Shown one piece after another: positions 10,718 to 19,202 of a DNA stretch of 64,000 nucleotides. The DNA lies in NCBI GenBank assembly GCA_033063855.1, contig CP093831.1:26908001-26972000 (forward strand), written 5' to 3'. The notes under the pieces are model-generated. The model searched no databases. It was not told the origin of the DNA and was given only the letters and a program-made list of their open reading frames with translations. The stretch comes from Smittia aterrima. Lineage: Eukaryota; Arthropoda; Insecta; Diptera; Chironomidae. Numbering within the stretch: the stretch's first letter is position 1; each line of letters starts with the position of its first letter. The position numbers and the translations under genes are program-made.

Positions 10718-10760
10718 CTGGGATCCGTCATTCGTCTGGAATTTTCTTCACAAAACGTAA
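10718..10760 (-). pseudogene. Fossil of an LRR-BTB 3' end
   Basis: The plus-strand bases GGGATCCGTCATTCGTCTGG and AATTTTCTTCACAAAACG match, with a deletion, the codons for EDPEEL and KIPDE in intact copies. It is an isolated scrap between copies A and B, downstream of B. Confidence 0.55.
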
Positions 10761-10945
10761 CTTAATGTTGGTTTCTATTTTAAAAAAATAATTTGACCAA
10801 AAGATTCGTTGGAAGTTTTCTGACAAAATGTTTAAATGAATTTACAGCTGAGCTCAACAAGTTAAGCTTTTCTTCCTCAAGTTAGTCAAATAAAATTTTA
10901 TCCGCGATTTGCTGAGTAAAATTATTTATTTGAGTTACGACAAAT

Positions 10946-12067
10946 TCATTTTCTTTGATATTTTTTCAAAATTTCTTCGTAAACTCGTCGAGCTTCAATC
11001 AATTTCTTCAATTCCTCGGGATCTTCCATAAACTCGTTAGATACTTCCTCAGGAATTTTTTTGATGATCAGTTGGAATGCTTTTTCCTTCAAATGTTTAG
11101 ATGACAATCGATGAGCGAATAAGAAAATTTCCTCAGCATTTGATTCGTCAAGTTGTTCGCAAATAATTTTCTCGTAAATCGATTTCATGGCGACAACTTT
11201 GAATTTGTCAGCAATGTCGAAGATTTCCTTTGCGTTTCCATCTTCTGTGATTTCATTCGTGTAAATGAATTTGAGCAAAGCTTCGACAGAATTTGCACTG
11301 AATTCTGGAATCTTAATTTCAGTTGCCTCGTTTTGATCTTCGAAGATTTGAGCGAAAACTTTATTTTCCATTCCCAAAACATTTTTGTGAACTTTGAACT
11401 TTTTGTCGCCTGCAATGATCGAGAGATCAGAAAATCTTCCTGAAATCCACATTTCCTTGAGTTTTGGATTGAAGTTCACGGGATCAGGAAAAATAGTTGG
11501 CAGAGGAAGTTTGCTGCACTTCTCGTCGATCAAATTCATCAACTTTTCAAGTGATTCTAATGAATTGTAGCTTCCTGGCCAGAACTGAGCATCAATGCTT
11601 TTGTTTCCTTTAAGGTTCACTTTAACATTTTTTTTTCCAATCAATGGCTTAAAAAGATTCGAAGATGCGAACTCGATTTTGTTCTCAACGAAAGAAACTG
11701 ATCGTAAGTTTGGCATTTCGGTCAACAAATCGTCGGGAAATGACTTCAGTTCGCCATTTGTAATCCAAAGTCCATCAAGTCTCTCAAGTCCTTTTAAGTC
11801 GTTTTTCGAAATTTCTTTTAAGCTACAATGTTGTATAAACAAGTGAGTGAGATTAGGAAAATGCTTTTCGAGGCCTCGAGGAAAATATTTCACATTTGTT
11901 TTGGTGAACAGAATTCCTCTGACGTTATTGTGACTTTTCCCTTTTTCATGAACTCCTTTAAATTCTTTAATTACATGATCCTTTTCTGTTAGATTTGCCA
12001 CTTCTACAAAGCAAGTGTATCGATTATTCAAGTAATGGCAATTCCTAAATTCACAATTGAGCTCCAT
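10946..12067 (-). CDS. LRR-BTB protein, copy B
   Basis: Intact 373-aa copy with the same order of parts as copy A: N-terminal cysteines, leucine-rich repeats, then a BTB domain from about residue 209 (GRFSDLSIIAGDKKFKVHKN) and the 3-box-like tail ending in EEILKKYQRK. It differs in a shorter linker (PTIFPDPVNFNPKLKEMW) shared with copy D, so B and D form one subgroup and A, E and G (linker TTESMDIFDGNQL) another. Its upstream leader is class II, not the hairpin class. Confidence 0.85.
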   Translation of the reverse strand: MELNCEFRNCHYLNNRYTCFVEVANLTEKDHVIKEFKGVHEKGKSHNNVRGILFTKTNVKYFPRGLEKHFPNLTHLFIQHCSLKEISKNDLKGLERLDGLWITNGELKSFPDDLLTEMPNLRSVSFVENKIEFASSNLFKPLIGKKNVKVNLKGNKSIDAQFWPGSYNSLESLEKLMNLIDEKCSKLPLPTIFPDPVNFNPKLKEMWISGRFSDLSIIAGDKKFKVHKNVLGMENKVFAQIFEDQNEATEIKIPEFSANSVEALLKFIYTNEITEDGNAKEIFDIADKFKVVAMKSIYEKIICEQLDESNAEEIFLFAHRLSSKHLKEKAFQLIIKKIPEEVSNEFMEDPEELKKLIEARRVYEEILKKYQRK

Positions 12068-12160
12068 CTAAAACTGAGTTTATTTTTTTTTCTTATCAAA
12101 TTTCTTATCTCGTTGAATGACTCACAAACCGTCGAACGTTTTACTTAGTTTTTCAAATTT
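12068..12160 (-). promoter_or_regulatory. Class II leader (upstream of copy B)
   Basis: The minus strand reads CGACGGTTTGTGAGTCATTC, then GAGATAAGAAATTTGATAAG just before the start codon. The same order (CGACGG, a TGAATCAT-like box, paired GATAAG-type motifs) occurs before copies D, F and H and in weaker form before C. It lacks the class I hairpin. Two closely spaced GATA-type sites make this a plausible shared control element. Confidence 0.5.
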
Positions 12161-12182
12161 CACGCTGATTTCTATTTAAAGT

Positions 12183-12767
12183 TTATTTGATTTGATCGAA
12201 CTTCTGGTCTATCAACTTCATCAGCTCTTCAAGTGATTCTAACGATTCGTCTTCTCCTGGCATGTAGCAAGCATCAATTCTGTTGTTTATTCGAAGTTCC
12301 ACTTTAATATTTTCTCGTCCAATCAAAGGTTTTAAAAGTTTTGAAGAAGCGAACTTGATTTTGCTGTCGTAGAATGTCACGATCCGTAAATTTGGCATTT
12401 CGATGAACAAATCGTCCGGCAATGATGTCAATTCACAATAAATAATGACAAGACCGATAAGTCCCTCGAGTCCCTTCAAATCGTGTTTAGAAATTTCCTT
12501 GATGCTACAGCCACTTAGAACTAAATATGTGAGATTAGGAAAATGCTTTTGAAGACCTCGAGGAAACTGATTCACTTTGCTTGCATTCAAGAAATAAACA
12601 TATTCAACGTCTTTGTGACTTTTTCCTTCTTTGTGAATTCCTTTAAATTCTTTTACTTCTTGATCTCTTTCGATTATGCTCTCTCTACAAACTGAATCTT
12701 CAATAATGCAAGTGTAAAGATCCTTTGAATCAATAGCAAAAACTCCAAACCGACAATTGATCGCCAT
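12183..12767 (-). CDS. LRR-only member, copy C (BTB domain missing)
   Basis: Open frame of 194 aa from the ATG at 12767 (MAINCRFGVFA). It contains the N-terminal cysteine region and the leucine-rich repeats (QFPRGLQKHFPNLTYLVLSG, LKGLEGLIGLVI, SLPDDLFIEMPNLRIVTF). It stops after ESLEELMKLIDQKFDQIK, exactly where intact copies enter the linker to the BTB domain. No BTB remnant lies between its stop and copy B. It could make a free LRR protein that competes with full-length copies, or be a truncated pseudogene. Confidence 0.6.
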   Translation of the reverse strand: MAINCRFGVFAIDSKDLYTCIIEDSVCRESIIERDQEVKEFKGIHKEGKSHKDVEYVYFLNASKVNQFPRGLQKHFPNLTYLVLSGCSIKEISKHDLKGLEGLIGLVIIYCELTSLPDDLFIEMPNLRIVTFYDSKIKFASSKLLKPLIGRENIKVELRINNRIDACYMPGEDESLESLEELMKLIDQKFDQIK

Positions 12768-13139
12768 GTTCAACAGAATTCCTTTTTGGAATGAATCACA
12801 AACCGACCAACGTTCTTATTAAATTTTATTTATTCGAGTCATGTTGCTGAATGAAGTTGAATGATTTTCTGAACGCATTGCATTTTTTTCTGAACACATT
12901 TGTATAGTTTTTTTTCTTTTAATAACAGCGAAATGAAATTTTATGGTAGACAAATATTTTCCGATTTTTTTTTTAATTTCACTTTAATCAAATGATTGTT
13001 CCATTTAGTTCCTAGTACTCTTGATCCCTTTATCTGAAACAATTGAAAGATTTTCCAATTCAAATACTCAAGTTAAACAATAAAATATTCATCAGCAAGT
13101 TTCCGAGTTTTCGAATTTTTATTGAAACGATAATTTGTG

Positions 13140-14270
13140 TTAAGCAAAATTCCACTTTTTCCATTTTTCCAAAACTTCTTCGTAAGATCGTCTATAATCC
13201 AACAACTTCTTCAATTCTTCGGGATCCTCCATGAGTTCGTCTGTCACTTCGTCGGGAATATTCTTCACAATCAAACGAAATGATTTTTCCTTCAGCTCTT
13301 GAGATGAAAATCGATGAGCGAACAAGAAAAACTCCCAAGCATTTGATTCGCTAACTTGATTGCAAACCATTTTCTCGTAATTTATTTTCATGGCAGCGAC
13401 TTTAAACTTATCAGCAATTTCGAAAATTTCCTTTGCGTTTCCATCTTCCGAGATCTCGTTCGTGTAAATGAACTTCAGCAAAGCCTCAACTGAATCCGGG
13501 CTGAAGTCAGAAATTTTTATTTCCGTCGCCTCGCTTTGATCTTCAAAGATTTGAGCAAACACTTCACTTTGCATTCCTAAAACCGTTTTGTGAACTTTGA
13601 ATTCCTTCTCATCAGCAACGATCGTAAGGTCAGAGAATCTTCCTGAGACCCACATTTCTTTTAGTTTTGGATTGAAGTTAACGGGATCAACAATAATTGG
13701 AAGAGAAGGTTTTACGCACTTCTCGTCGATCAAATCCATCAGCTCATCAAGAGACCATAATGAACCTTCTTCTCCTAACCAGTAGTGAGCGTCAATGTTT
13801 TTATTTTCTTGAAGGCTCACTATTAGATTTCGTCTTCCAATCAAAGGTTTTAAAAGCTCAGAAGACGCGAACTCGATTTTGTTGCCAAAGAATGAAATTT
13901 CTCGTAAATTTGGCATTTCAGTGAACAAATCGTCTGGCAGTGATGTCAATTCACATTTTTCAATCCAAAGACGAACAAGTCCCTCGAGTCCTCTTAAATC
14001 GCTTTTCGAAATTTTCTTGATGCCGCCGCCGTGAATCACCAAATAAGTTAGATTAGGAAAATGCTTGTGGAGACCTTGAGGAAAATGATTCACGTTTGTT
14101 ATGTAGAAGTAAACACATTTGACGTCAAAGTGACTTTTTCCTTCTTCGTGGAATCCTTTAAACTCTTTAATCACATGATCCTTTGCTGTAATGGATGCTT
14201 CTTCTATTTTGCACGAATATAAAATCTCTGAATTTACATCACCATCAAAAAATTCACAATTGATCTCCAT
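13140..14270 (-). CDS. LRR-BTB protein, copy D
   Basis: Intact single-exon copy of 376 aa. The start MEINCEFFDGDVNSEILYSC is nearly identical to that of the truncated copy H 8 kb away, so H probably derives from a D-like gene. LRRs occupy about residues 55-185 and the BTB domain about 212-315 (GRFSDLTIVADEKEFKVHKT). The tail ends RRSYEEVLEKWKKWNFA, shared in form with E and G. The gene uses a class II leader. Confidence 0.85.
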   Translation of the reverse strand: MEINCEFFDGDVNSEILYSCKIEEASITAKDHVIKEFKGFHEEGKSHFDVKCVYFYITNVNHFPQGLHKHFPNLTYLVIHGGGIKKISKSDLRGLEGLVRLWIEKCELTSLPDDLFTEMPNLREISFFGNKIEFASSELLKPLIGRRNLIVSLQENKNIDAHYWLGEEGSLWSLDELMDLIDEKCVKPSLPIIVDPVNFNPKLKEMWVSGRFSDLTIVADEKEFKVHKTVLGMQSEVFAQIFEDQSEATEIKISDFSPDSVEALLKFIYTNEISEDGNAKEIFEIADKFKVAAMKINYEKMVCNQVSESNAWEFFLFAHRFSSQELKEKSFRLIVKNIPDEVTDELMEDPEELKKLLDYRRSYEEVLEKWKKWNFA

Positions 14271-14375
14271 GTCGAACCGAATTTAATTTTTCTCTTATCA
14301 GATTTCTTATCGAGTGCCAATTGGGAATGATTCAAAAACCGTCGGGCGTTGTTTCTAAGTTTTCAAATTCAGTAA
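14271..14375 (-). promoter_or_regulatory. Class II leader (upstream of copy D)
   Basis: The minus strand reads AACGCCCGACGGTTTTTGAA, TCATTCCC, then GATAAGAAATCTGATAAGAG close to the ATG. It matches the region before copy H almost base for base and has paired GATAAG motifs. Confidence 0.5.
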
Positions 14376-14568
14376 ATTTTAAATTTTAATTTCAGTTGAG
14401 AAACTTTCTTGCAGTTTCTATTTTATTAAAATAATTTCAACCTGAAGATATAATTTTTTGCGAGTTCACACTCACTCTCGAACGAATTATCTGAAACAAA
14501 TAAAAGATGTTCACAGATTCTCTTCTTCGAGTTAAGCAATAAAAATTTTATTGAAACGATAATTTGTG

Positions 14569-15696
14569 TTAAGCAATATTCAACTTCTTCCATTTTTTCA
14601 AAACTTCTTCATAAGCTCGACGACAAACCAACAACTTCTTTAATTCTTCGGGATCCTCCATGAGTTCGTTTGTCACTTCGTCGGGAATTTTCTGCACAAT
14701 CAAACGAAATGATTTTTCCTTGAGCAGCTGAGATGTAAATCGATGAGCGAACAAGAAAAACTCCCAAGCATTTGATTCGTTGATTTGATCGCAGATAATT
14801 TTCTCGTAATTCATTTTCATGGCTGCGATTTTAAACTTGTCAGCGATTTCAAAGTTTTCCTTTGCGTTTCCATCTTCTGCGATCTCGTTCGTATAAATAA
14901 ATTTCAGTAAAGCTTCAACTGCGCCAGAGCTAAAGTCTGAAATTTTCATCTCCGTCGCCTCGCTTTGATCTTCAAATGTTTCGGCGAACACTTCACATCG
15001 CATTCCTAAAATCGTTTTATGAACTTTAAATTCCTTCTCACCAGCGATGATCGTGAGATCAGAGAATCTTCCCGAAATCCACATTTCTTTGGTTAGTTGA
15101 TTGCCATCAAAGATGTCCATGCATTCAGTTGTCCGAGCAGGTTTCATGCACTTCTCGTCGATTAACTTCATGAGGTCTTCAAGAGATTCTAATGAACCTT
15201 TTGCTCCTTCCCAGGAATAGCAAGCGTCAATATTTTTGTTTCCTTCAAGGCTCACTTCAACATATTCTCTTCCAAGCAAAGGTTTTAGCAGATTTGAAGA
15301 AGCGAACTCGATTTTGTTGCCGCGAAGTATAACTCCTCTTAAATTTGGCATTTCAGCAAACAAATCGTCTGGCAGTGACTTCAATTGACAATGCACAATA
15401 GTAAGAGCAACAAGTCCCTCAAGTCCTTTCAAATCAGATTTCGAAATTTCTTTGATGCCACAGCGTTCTATAATCAGTTGAGTGAGATTAGGAAAATGTT
15501 TTCCGAGATCTCGAGGAAAATGATTCACATTTGTTCGACTGAACCACATGTATTGGACGTCATTGTGACTTTTTCCTGCTTCGTGATCTCCTTTGAATTC
15601 TTTAATCACTTGATCCTTCTCCGTTATATTTGCTTCGAGTATAGTGCTCGAGTAGCCATAAAGCACAATATCCTTAAATTCACAATTGATCTCCAT
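14569..15696 (-). CDS. LRR-BTB protein, copy E
   Basis: Intact 375-aa copy. The start was set at 15696 (MEINCEFKDIVLYGY), although the frame runs open to 15852. The extra 52 residues translate the conserved class I leader, have no counterpart in other family proteins and no signal peptide. LRRs, BTB (GRFSDLTIIAGEKEFKVHKT) and 3-box-like tail are all present. It is closest to copies A and G, sharing the linker TTECMDIFDGNQL. Confidence 0.85.
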   Translation of the reverse strand: MEINCEFKDIVLYGYSSTILEANITEKDQVIKEFKGDHEAGKSHNDVQYMWFSRTNVNHFPRDLGKHFPNLTQLIIERCGIKEISKSDLKGLEGLVALTIVHCQLKSLPDDLFAEMPNLRGVILRGNKIEFASSNLLKPLLGREYVEVSLEGNKNIDACYSWEGAKGSLESLEDLMKLIDEKCMKPARTTECMDIFDGNQLTKEMWISGRFSDLTIIAGEKEFKVHKTILGMRCEVFAETFEDQSEATEMKISDFSSGAVEALLKFIYTNEIAEDGNAKENFEIADKFKIAAMKMNYEKIICDQINESNAWEFFLFAHRFTSQLLKEKSFRLIVQKIPDEVTNELMEDPEELKKLLVCRRAYEEVLKKWKKLNIA

Positions 15697-15895
15697 GTTG
15701 AACTGAATTTCTTTTTTCCTTGTCACGAGAACCTTTATCCTTGAATGCTTCTGATGAACTGAAAAAAAAATGTATTCTCGCTCTTGAAGAAAAATGCGAC
15801 TCGCTCTTGTAGTTGAAGGCGACGGGATCGTCAACAGGTAAAAAAAAAACAATTAAAATTCGAAGGAGTTTACGGTTGAAACTCCTTCGGTTTAC
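15697..15895 (-). promoter_or_regulatory. Class I leader (upstream of copy E)
   Basis: This is nearly identical to the copy A leader and includes the perfect 11-bp hairpin (about 15861-15890), the AAGAGCGAG blocks and AAGGATAAAGGTTCTCGTGA. The GATAAG of copy A is changed here to GACAAG. Confidence 0.55.
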
Positions 15896-16009
15896 TTTTT
15901 TCAATTTTATTGCTTTGACCATCCTTAAATCTGTAACTAACATTGTGACAATTATGGTGAATTTTTATTTTCTTTATGTCTTAAATAATTTAAGTTAAAT
16001 TGTTTATTG

Positions 16010-16735
16010 ACCAGCCAAAATTTTGTCTTCAATTCTTCGGGGTCCTTCAAAAGTTTGATTGTCACTACTTCGTCTGGAAATTCCAGACTGGAATATTCTT
16101 CACATACAAACGAATTTCTTTCCTGAATTTCACGAGGTTTGATTGAAATTCACGAGATCAAAATGAACCATTGGCAGAGCAGGTTTCGTGCACTTTTCGT
16201 CGATTAACTTCATCAGCTCTTCAAGTGAATCTAATGAACCTTTTACTCCTGGCCAGAACTGAGCGTCAATGCTTTTGTTTTCTTTAAGGCTCACTCTAAC
16301 ATCTTCTCTTCCAAGCAAAGGTTTTAAAAGATTTGAAGATGCGAACTTGATTTTGTTGCCAAAAAATGAAACTATTCGTAAGTTTGGCATTTCAGTGAAC
16401 AAATCGTCGGGCAATGATGTCAGTTGACAATAAAAAATGGCAAGATTAACAAGTCGCTCGAGTCCTTTCAAATCCTTTTTAGATATTTCCTTGATGCCAC
16501 AGACGTCCATTACCAAGTGAGTGAGATTAGGAAAATGCTTTCCGAGATCTCGAGGAAAATGATTCACATTTGTTTGAACGAACCAAACACATTTGACGTC
16601 ATTGTGACTTTTTCCTTTATTGTGAACTCCTTTGAATTCTTTAATCACTTGATCCTTCTCAGTTATATTTGCTTTTTCTATTAAGCATGCGTAGCCATAA
16701 ATCCAATGATCATCAAACTTACAATTGATCTCCAT
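16010..16735 (-). pseudogene. LRR-BTB copy F with internal deletion of the BTB domain
   Basis: The frame 16735-16130 encodes 201 aa covering the cysteine region and the LRRs. It ends LVNFNQTS at the point where copies B and D read VNFNPKLKEMW. Downstream (16010-16130) the minus strand still encodes scraps of the far C-terminus in broken frames: KEIRLYVKNIP, then DEVVTIKLLKDPEELKTKF, matching FRLIVKNIPDEV and LMEDPEELKKLL. The whole BTB core has therefore been deleted and the frame lost. An LRR-only product remains possible. Confidence 0.7.
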
Positions 16736-17163
16736 GTCAAACTGAATTTATTTTCTTTCGAATTCCTTATCTCGAGTGAAATTAAATGATTCATAAACCG
16801 TCGAACGTTGTTTGTAAGTTTTTGAATTCAGCAGATTTCTGTTAAATAGAATTCGAAATATTTTCTTAATTATTTTTATTTATAGTTTCTCAAAAGTTTG
16901 ATTAAATATGACACATACAGACTAAAGTGCGCCAAGGCCAATGACCAAAAATATTGACCCCTAAATGTATAAAATCATTGAATCTAAATCGTCGAGCCTC
17001 GAATAACAAATCGATTTTATTTTGATAAAAAAAAGTCTCTTTGTAACACGCAACGCAATTAACATTTTTAAAGTTTTTAAATGTAATCAAATCAATCAAC
17101 ACGCAAACACTTTTTGAAAAGCTTTCATCAAAAGCTTTCTCAGTTGAGCTTTATCCTTTCACG
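16736..17163. promoter_or_regulatory. Class II leader of copy F and spacer before the ppk fragment
   Basis: The first 100 bases are a class II leader on the minus strand (CGACGGTTTATGAATCATTT, GAGATAAGGAATTC). The remaining 300 bases up to the pickpocket start codon at 17164 are AT-rich, with no gene or repeat recognised. Confidence 0.4.
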
Positions 17164-17775
17164 ATGTTGAAACATTTTAAAATTTATTGCCGCGAGTCAT
17201 CGATCCACGGTTTGCCTTATCTCGTTAACGATGACATTCATTGGACGGAAAAGGTTTTCTGGCTTCTAGCTTTGATCACGTCCTGCGTTTGCTGTGGAGC
17301 AATGATCGCACAAATCGCAGTGAAAGTTCAGGAAGATTCGGTCGTCACTTTCACGTCAGACGAAGCGATTCCCATAACACAAGTAAATCAATTTTTTTAT
17401 CTTTTGAGATTTCTGATTTCGTAATTTAAGGTTCCATTCATCGCAGTGACGCTTTGTCCTGAAATGATGACTCACAATGAATTCTTTAACTACACAAAAA
17501 TAAAAACTGATTTGATCGAGAATGAAATCACAATCGCAAACCTCACGCAAGACGAGTAAACTGAATTCTAATCAACAACGAAACATCTAAAACGTTCATT
17601 TTCAGACTAAAGTACATGCAAGCAATCGCTTTGGTTTTTGGAAATGTTCAAAAATTTAAATTTGAATTGGGATAAAAATCAGAACGACGCGCACTTTGAT
17701 GGTCAATATGGAGTTGAATTTGCTGAAATCATTGGTCCCTACGGATTTTGTTACACATTCAATATCATCGAAAAA
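17164..17775 (+). pseudogene. Pickpocket (DEG/ENaC channel) gene fragment
   Basis: Three exons read as the start of a pickpocket sodium channel. Exon 1 (17164 to about 17381) gives the cytosolic N-terminus YCRESSIHGLPYLVNDDIHW and TM1. After a short intron comes VPFIAVTLCPEMMTHNEFFN, the motif that follows TM1. A third exon from about 17606 reads LKYMQAIALVFGNVQKF and hits a stop at TTGGGATAA. The correct continuation (NLNWDKNQNDAHFDG, then FAEIIGPYGFCYTFNI) lies in another frame, so a frameshift is present. At about 17775 the gene ends abruptly in an LRR-BTB leader; the rest of the ectodomain and TM2 are absent. It cannot make a channel. Confidence 0.75.
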
Positions 17776-17910
17776 AAAATGTATTCTCACTCTTGAAGAA
17801 AAATGCAACACGCTCTTGTAGTTGAAGGTGACGGAATCGTCAACAAGTAAAAAGAAAATCAATTAAAATTCGAAGGAGTTTTCCGTTGAAACTCCTTCGA
17901 TTCACTGATT
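17776..17910 (-). promoter_or_regulatory. Orphan class I leader
   Basis: A class I leader with the AAGAGCG blocks and the hairpin (CGAAGGAGTTT / AAACTCCTTCG arms) stands here without its gene. Reading downstream on the minus strand it runs straight into the truncated pickpocket fragment. It marks one side of a rearrangement breakpoint. Confidence 0.6.
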
Positions 17911-18077
17911 TGAACTTTATTACTTTGGCCATCTTAAGGCAGGTCAACAAATCTATAAAATGTCCCAAAATCTCCATCTGCATGTAATTAGGATCATTTA
18001 TCTTGAAAGCACCACTCAAAAACGTATTCTCTTCTTCGAGTTAAGCAATAAAATTTTTATTGAAACGATAATTTGTG

Positions 18078-19202
18078 TTAAGCAATATTCAACTTTTTCC
18101 ATTTTTTCAAAACTTCGTCATAAGCTCGACGACAATCGATCAACTTCTTTAATTCTTCGGGATCCTCCATGAGTTCGTCTGTCACTTCGTCGGGAATTTT
18201 CTTCACAATCAAACAAAATGATTTTTTCTTGAGCAGCTGAGATGAGAACCGATGAGCGAACAGGAAAGTCTCCCAGGCATTCGATTCGTCAATTTGATCG
18301 CAAATAATTTTCTCGTAAATCGATTTCATGGCTGCGATTTTAAATTTGTCAGCAATTTCAAAGTTTTCCTTTGCGTTTCCTCCATCAGAGATCTCATTCG
18401 TGTAAATGAATTTGAGCAAAGCTTCAACTGCGCCAGAGCTGAAGTCTGAAATTTTCATCTCATTTGCCTCGCTTTGATCTTCAAATGTTTCGGCGAACAT
18501 TTCACATCGCATTCCTAAAACCGCTTTGTGGACTTTAAATTCCTTCTCACCAGCGATGATCGTGAGGTCCGAGAATCTTCCTGAGACCCACATTTCCTTG
18601 GTTAGTTGATTGCCGCCGAAGATGTCCATGGATTCAGTTGTCCGAGCAGGTTTGATGCACTTCTCGTCAATCAACGTCATGAGCTCTTCAAGTGATTCTA
18701 TTGAATTGTAGCCTCCTTGATAGAACCAAGCGTCAATATTTTTGTTTTCAGAAAAGTCCACTTTAACATTTTCTCTTCCAAGTAAAGGTTTTAAAAGATC
18801 GGACGAGGCGAATTCGATTTTGTTGTCGCGAAATGAAACTTCTCTTAGTTTCGGCATTTCGGTCAACAAATCGTCTGGCAATGATGTCAATTGACAATTT
18901 TCAATACAAAGATGAACAAGTCCCTCAAGTCCTTTCAAATCATTTTTCGAAATTTCTTTGATGCCACAGCCTTCTATAATCAAATGAGTGAGATTAGGAA
19001 AATGCTTTTCGAGACCTCGAGGAAAATAATTCACAGTTGTATACTCGAACCAAATGTATTGGACGTCATTGTGACTTTTTCCTGCTTCGTGATCTCCTTT
19101 GAATTCTTTAATCACTTGATCCTTCTCCGTTATATTTGCTTCGCGTATAGTGCACGAGTAGCCATAAAGCACATAATCACTTAACTGACAATTGATCTCC
19201 AT
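18078..19202 (-). CDS. LRR-BTB protein, copy G
   Basis: Intact 374-aa copy with cysteine region, LRRs, BTB (GRFSDLTIIAGEKEFKVHKA) and tail (RRAYDEVLKKWKKLNIA). Its 3' untranslated region and C-terminus match copy E closely, and its 5' leader is shared with fragment I in the right half of the array, because the duplicated 2.5-kb block begins here. The AAGAGCGAG and GTGATAAG elements are present, but the hairpin is replaced by duplicated-block sequence. Confidence 0.85.
   Translation of the reverse strand: MEINCQLSDYVLYGYSCTIREANITEKDQVIKEFKGDHEAGKSHNDVQYIWFEYTTVNYFPRGLEKHFPNLTHLIIEGCGIKEISKNDLKGLEGLVHLCIENCQLTSLPDDLLTEMPKLREVSFRDNKIEFASSDLLKPLLGRENVKVDFSENKNIDAWFYQGGYNSIESLEELMTLIDEKCIKPARTTESMDIFGGNQLTKEMWVSGRFSDLTIIAGEKEFKVHKAVLGMRCEMFAETFEDQSEANEMKISDFSSGAVEALLKFIYTNEISDGGNAKENFEIADKFKIAAMKSIYEKIICDQIDESNAWETFLFAHRFSSQLLKKKSFCLIVKKIPDEVTDELMEDPEELKKLIDCRRAYDEVLKKWKKLNIA

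Noticed and set aside
15697..15852. N-terminal extension of copy E by 52 residues
   Set aside because: It translates the conserved leader, which is open by chance in several copies but in different frames; all family proteins start at MEINC.
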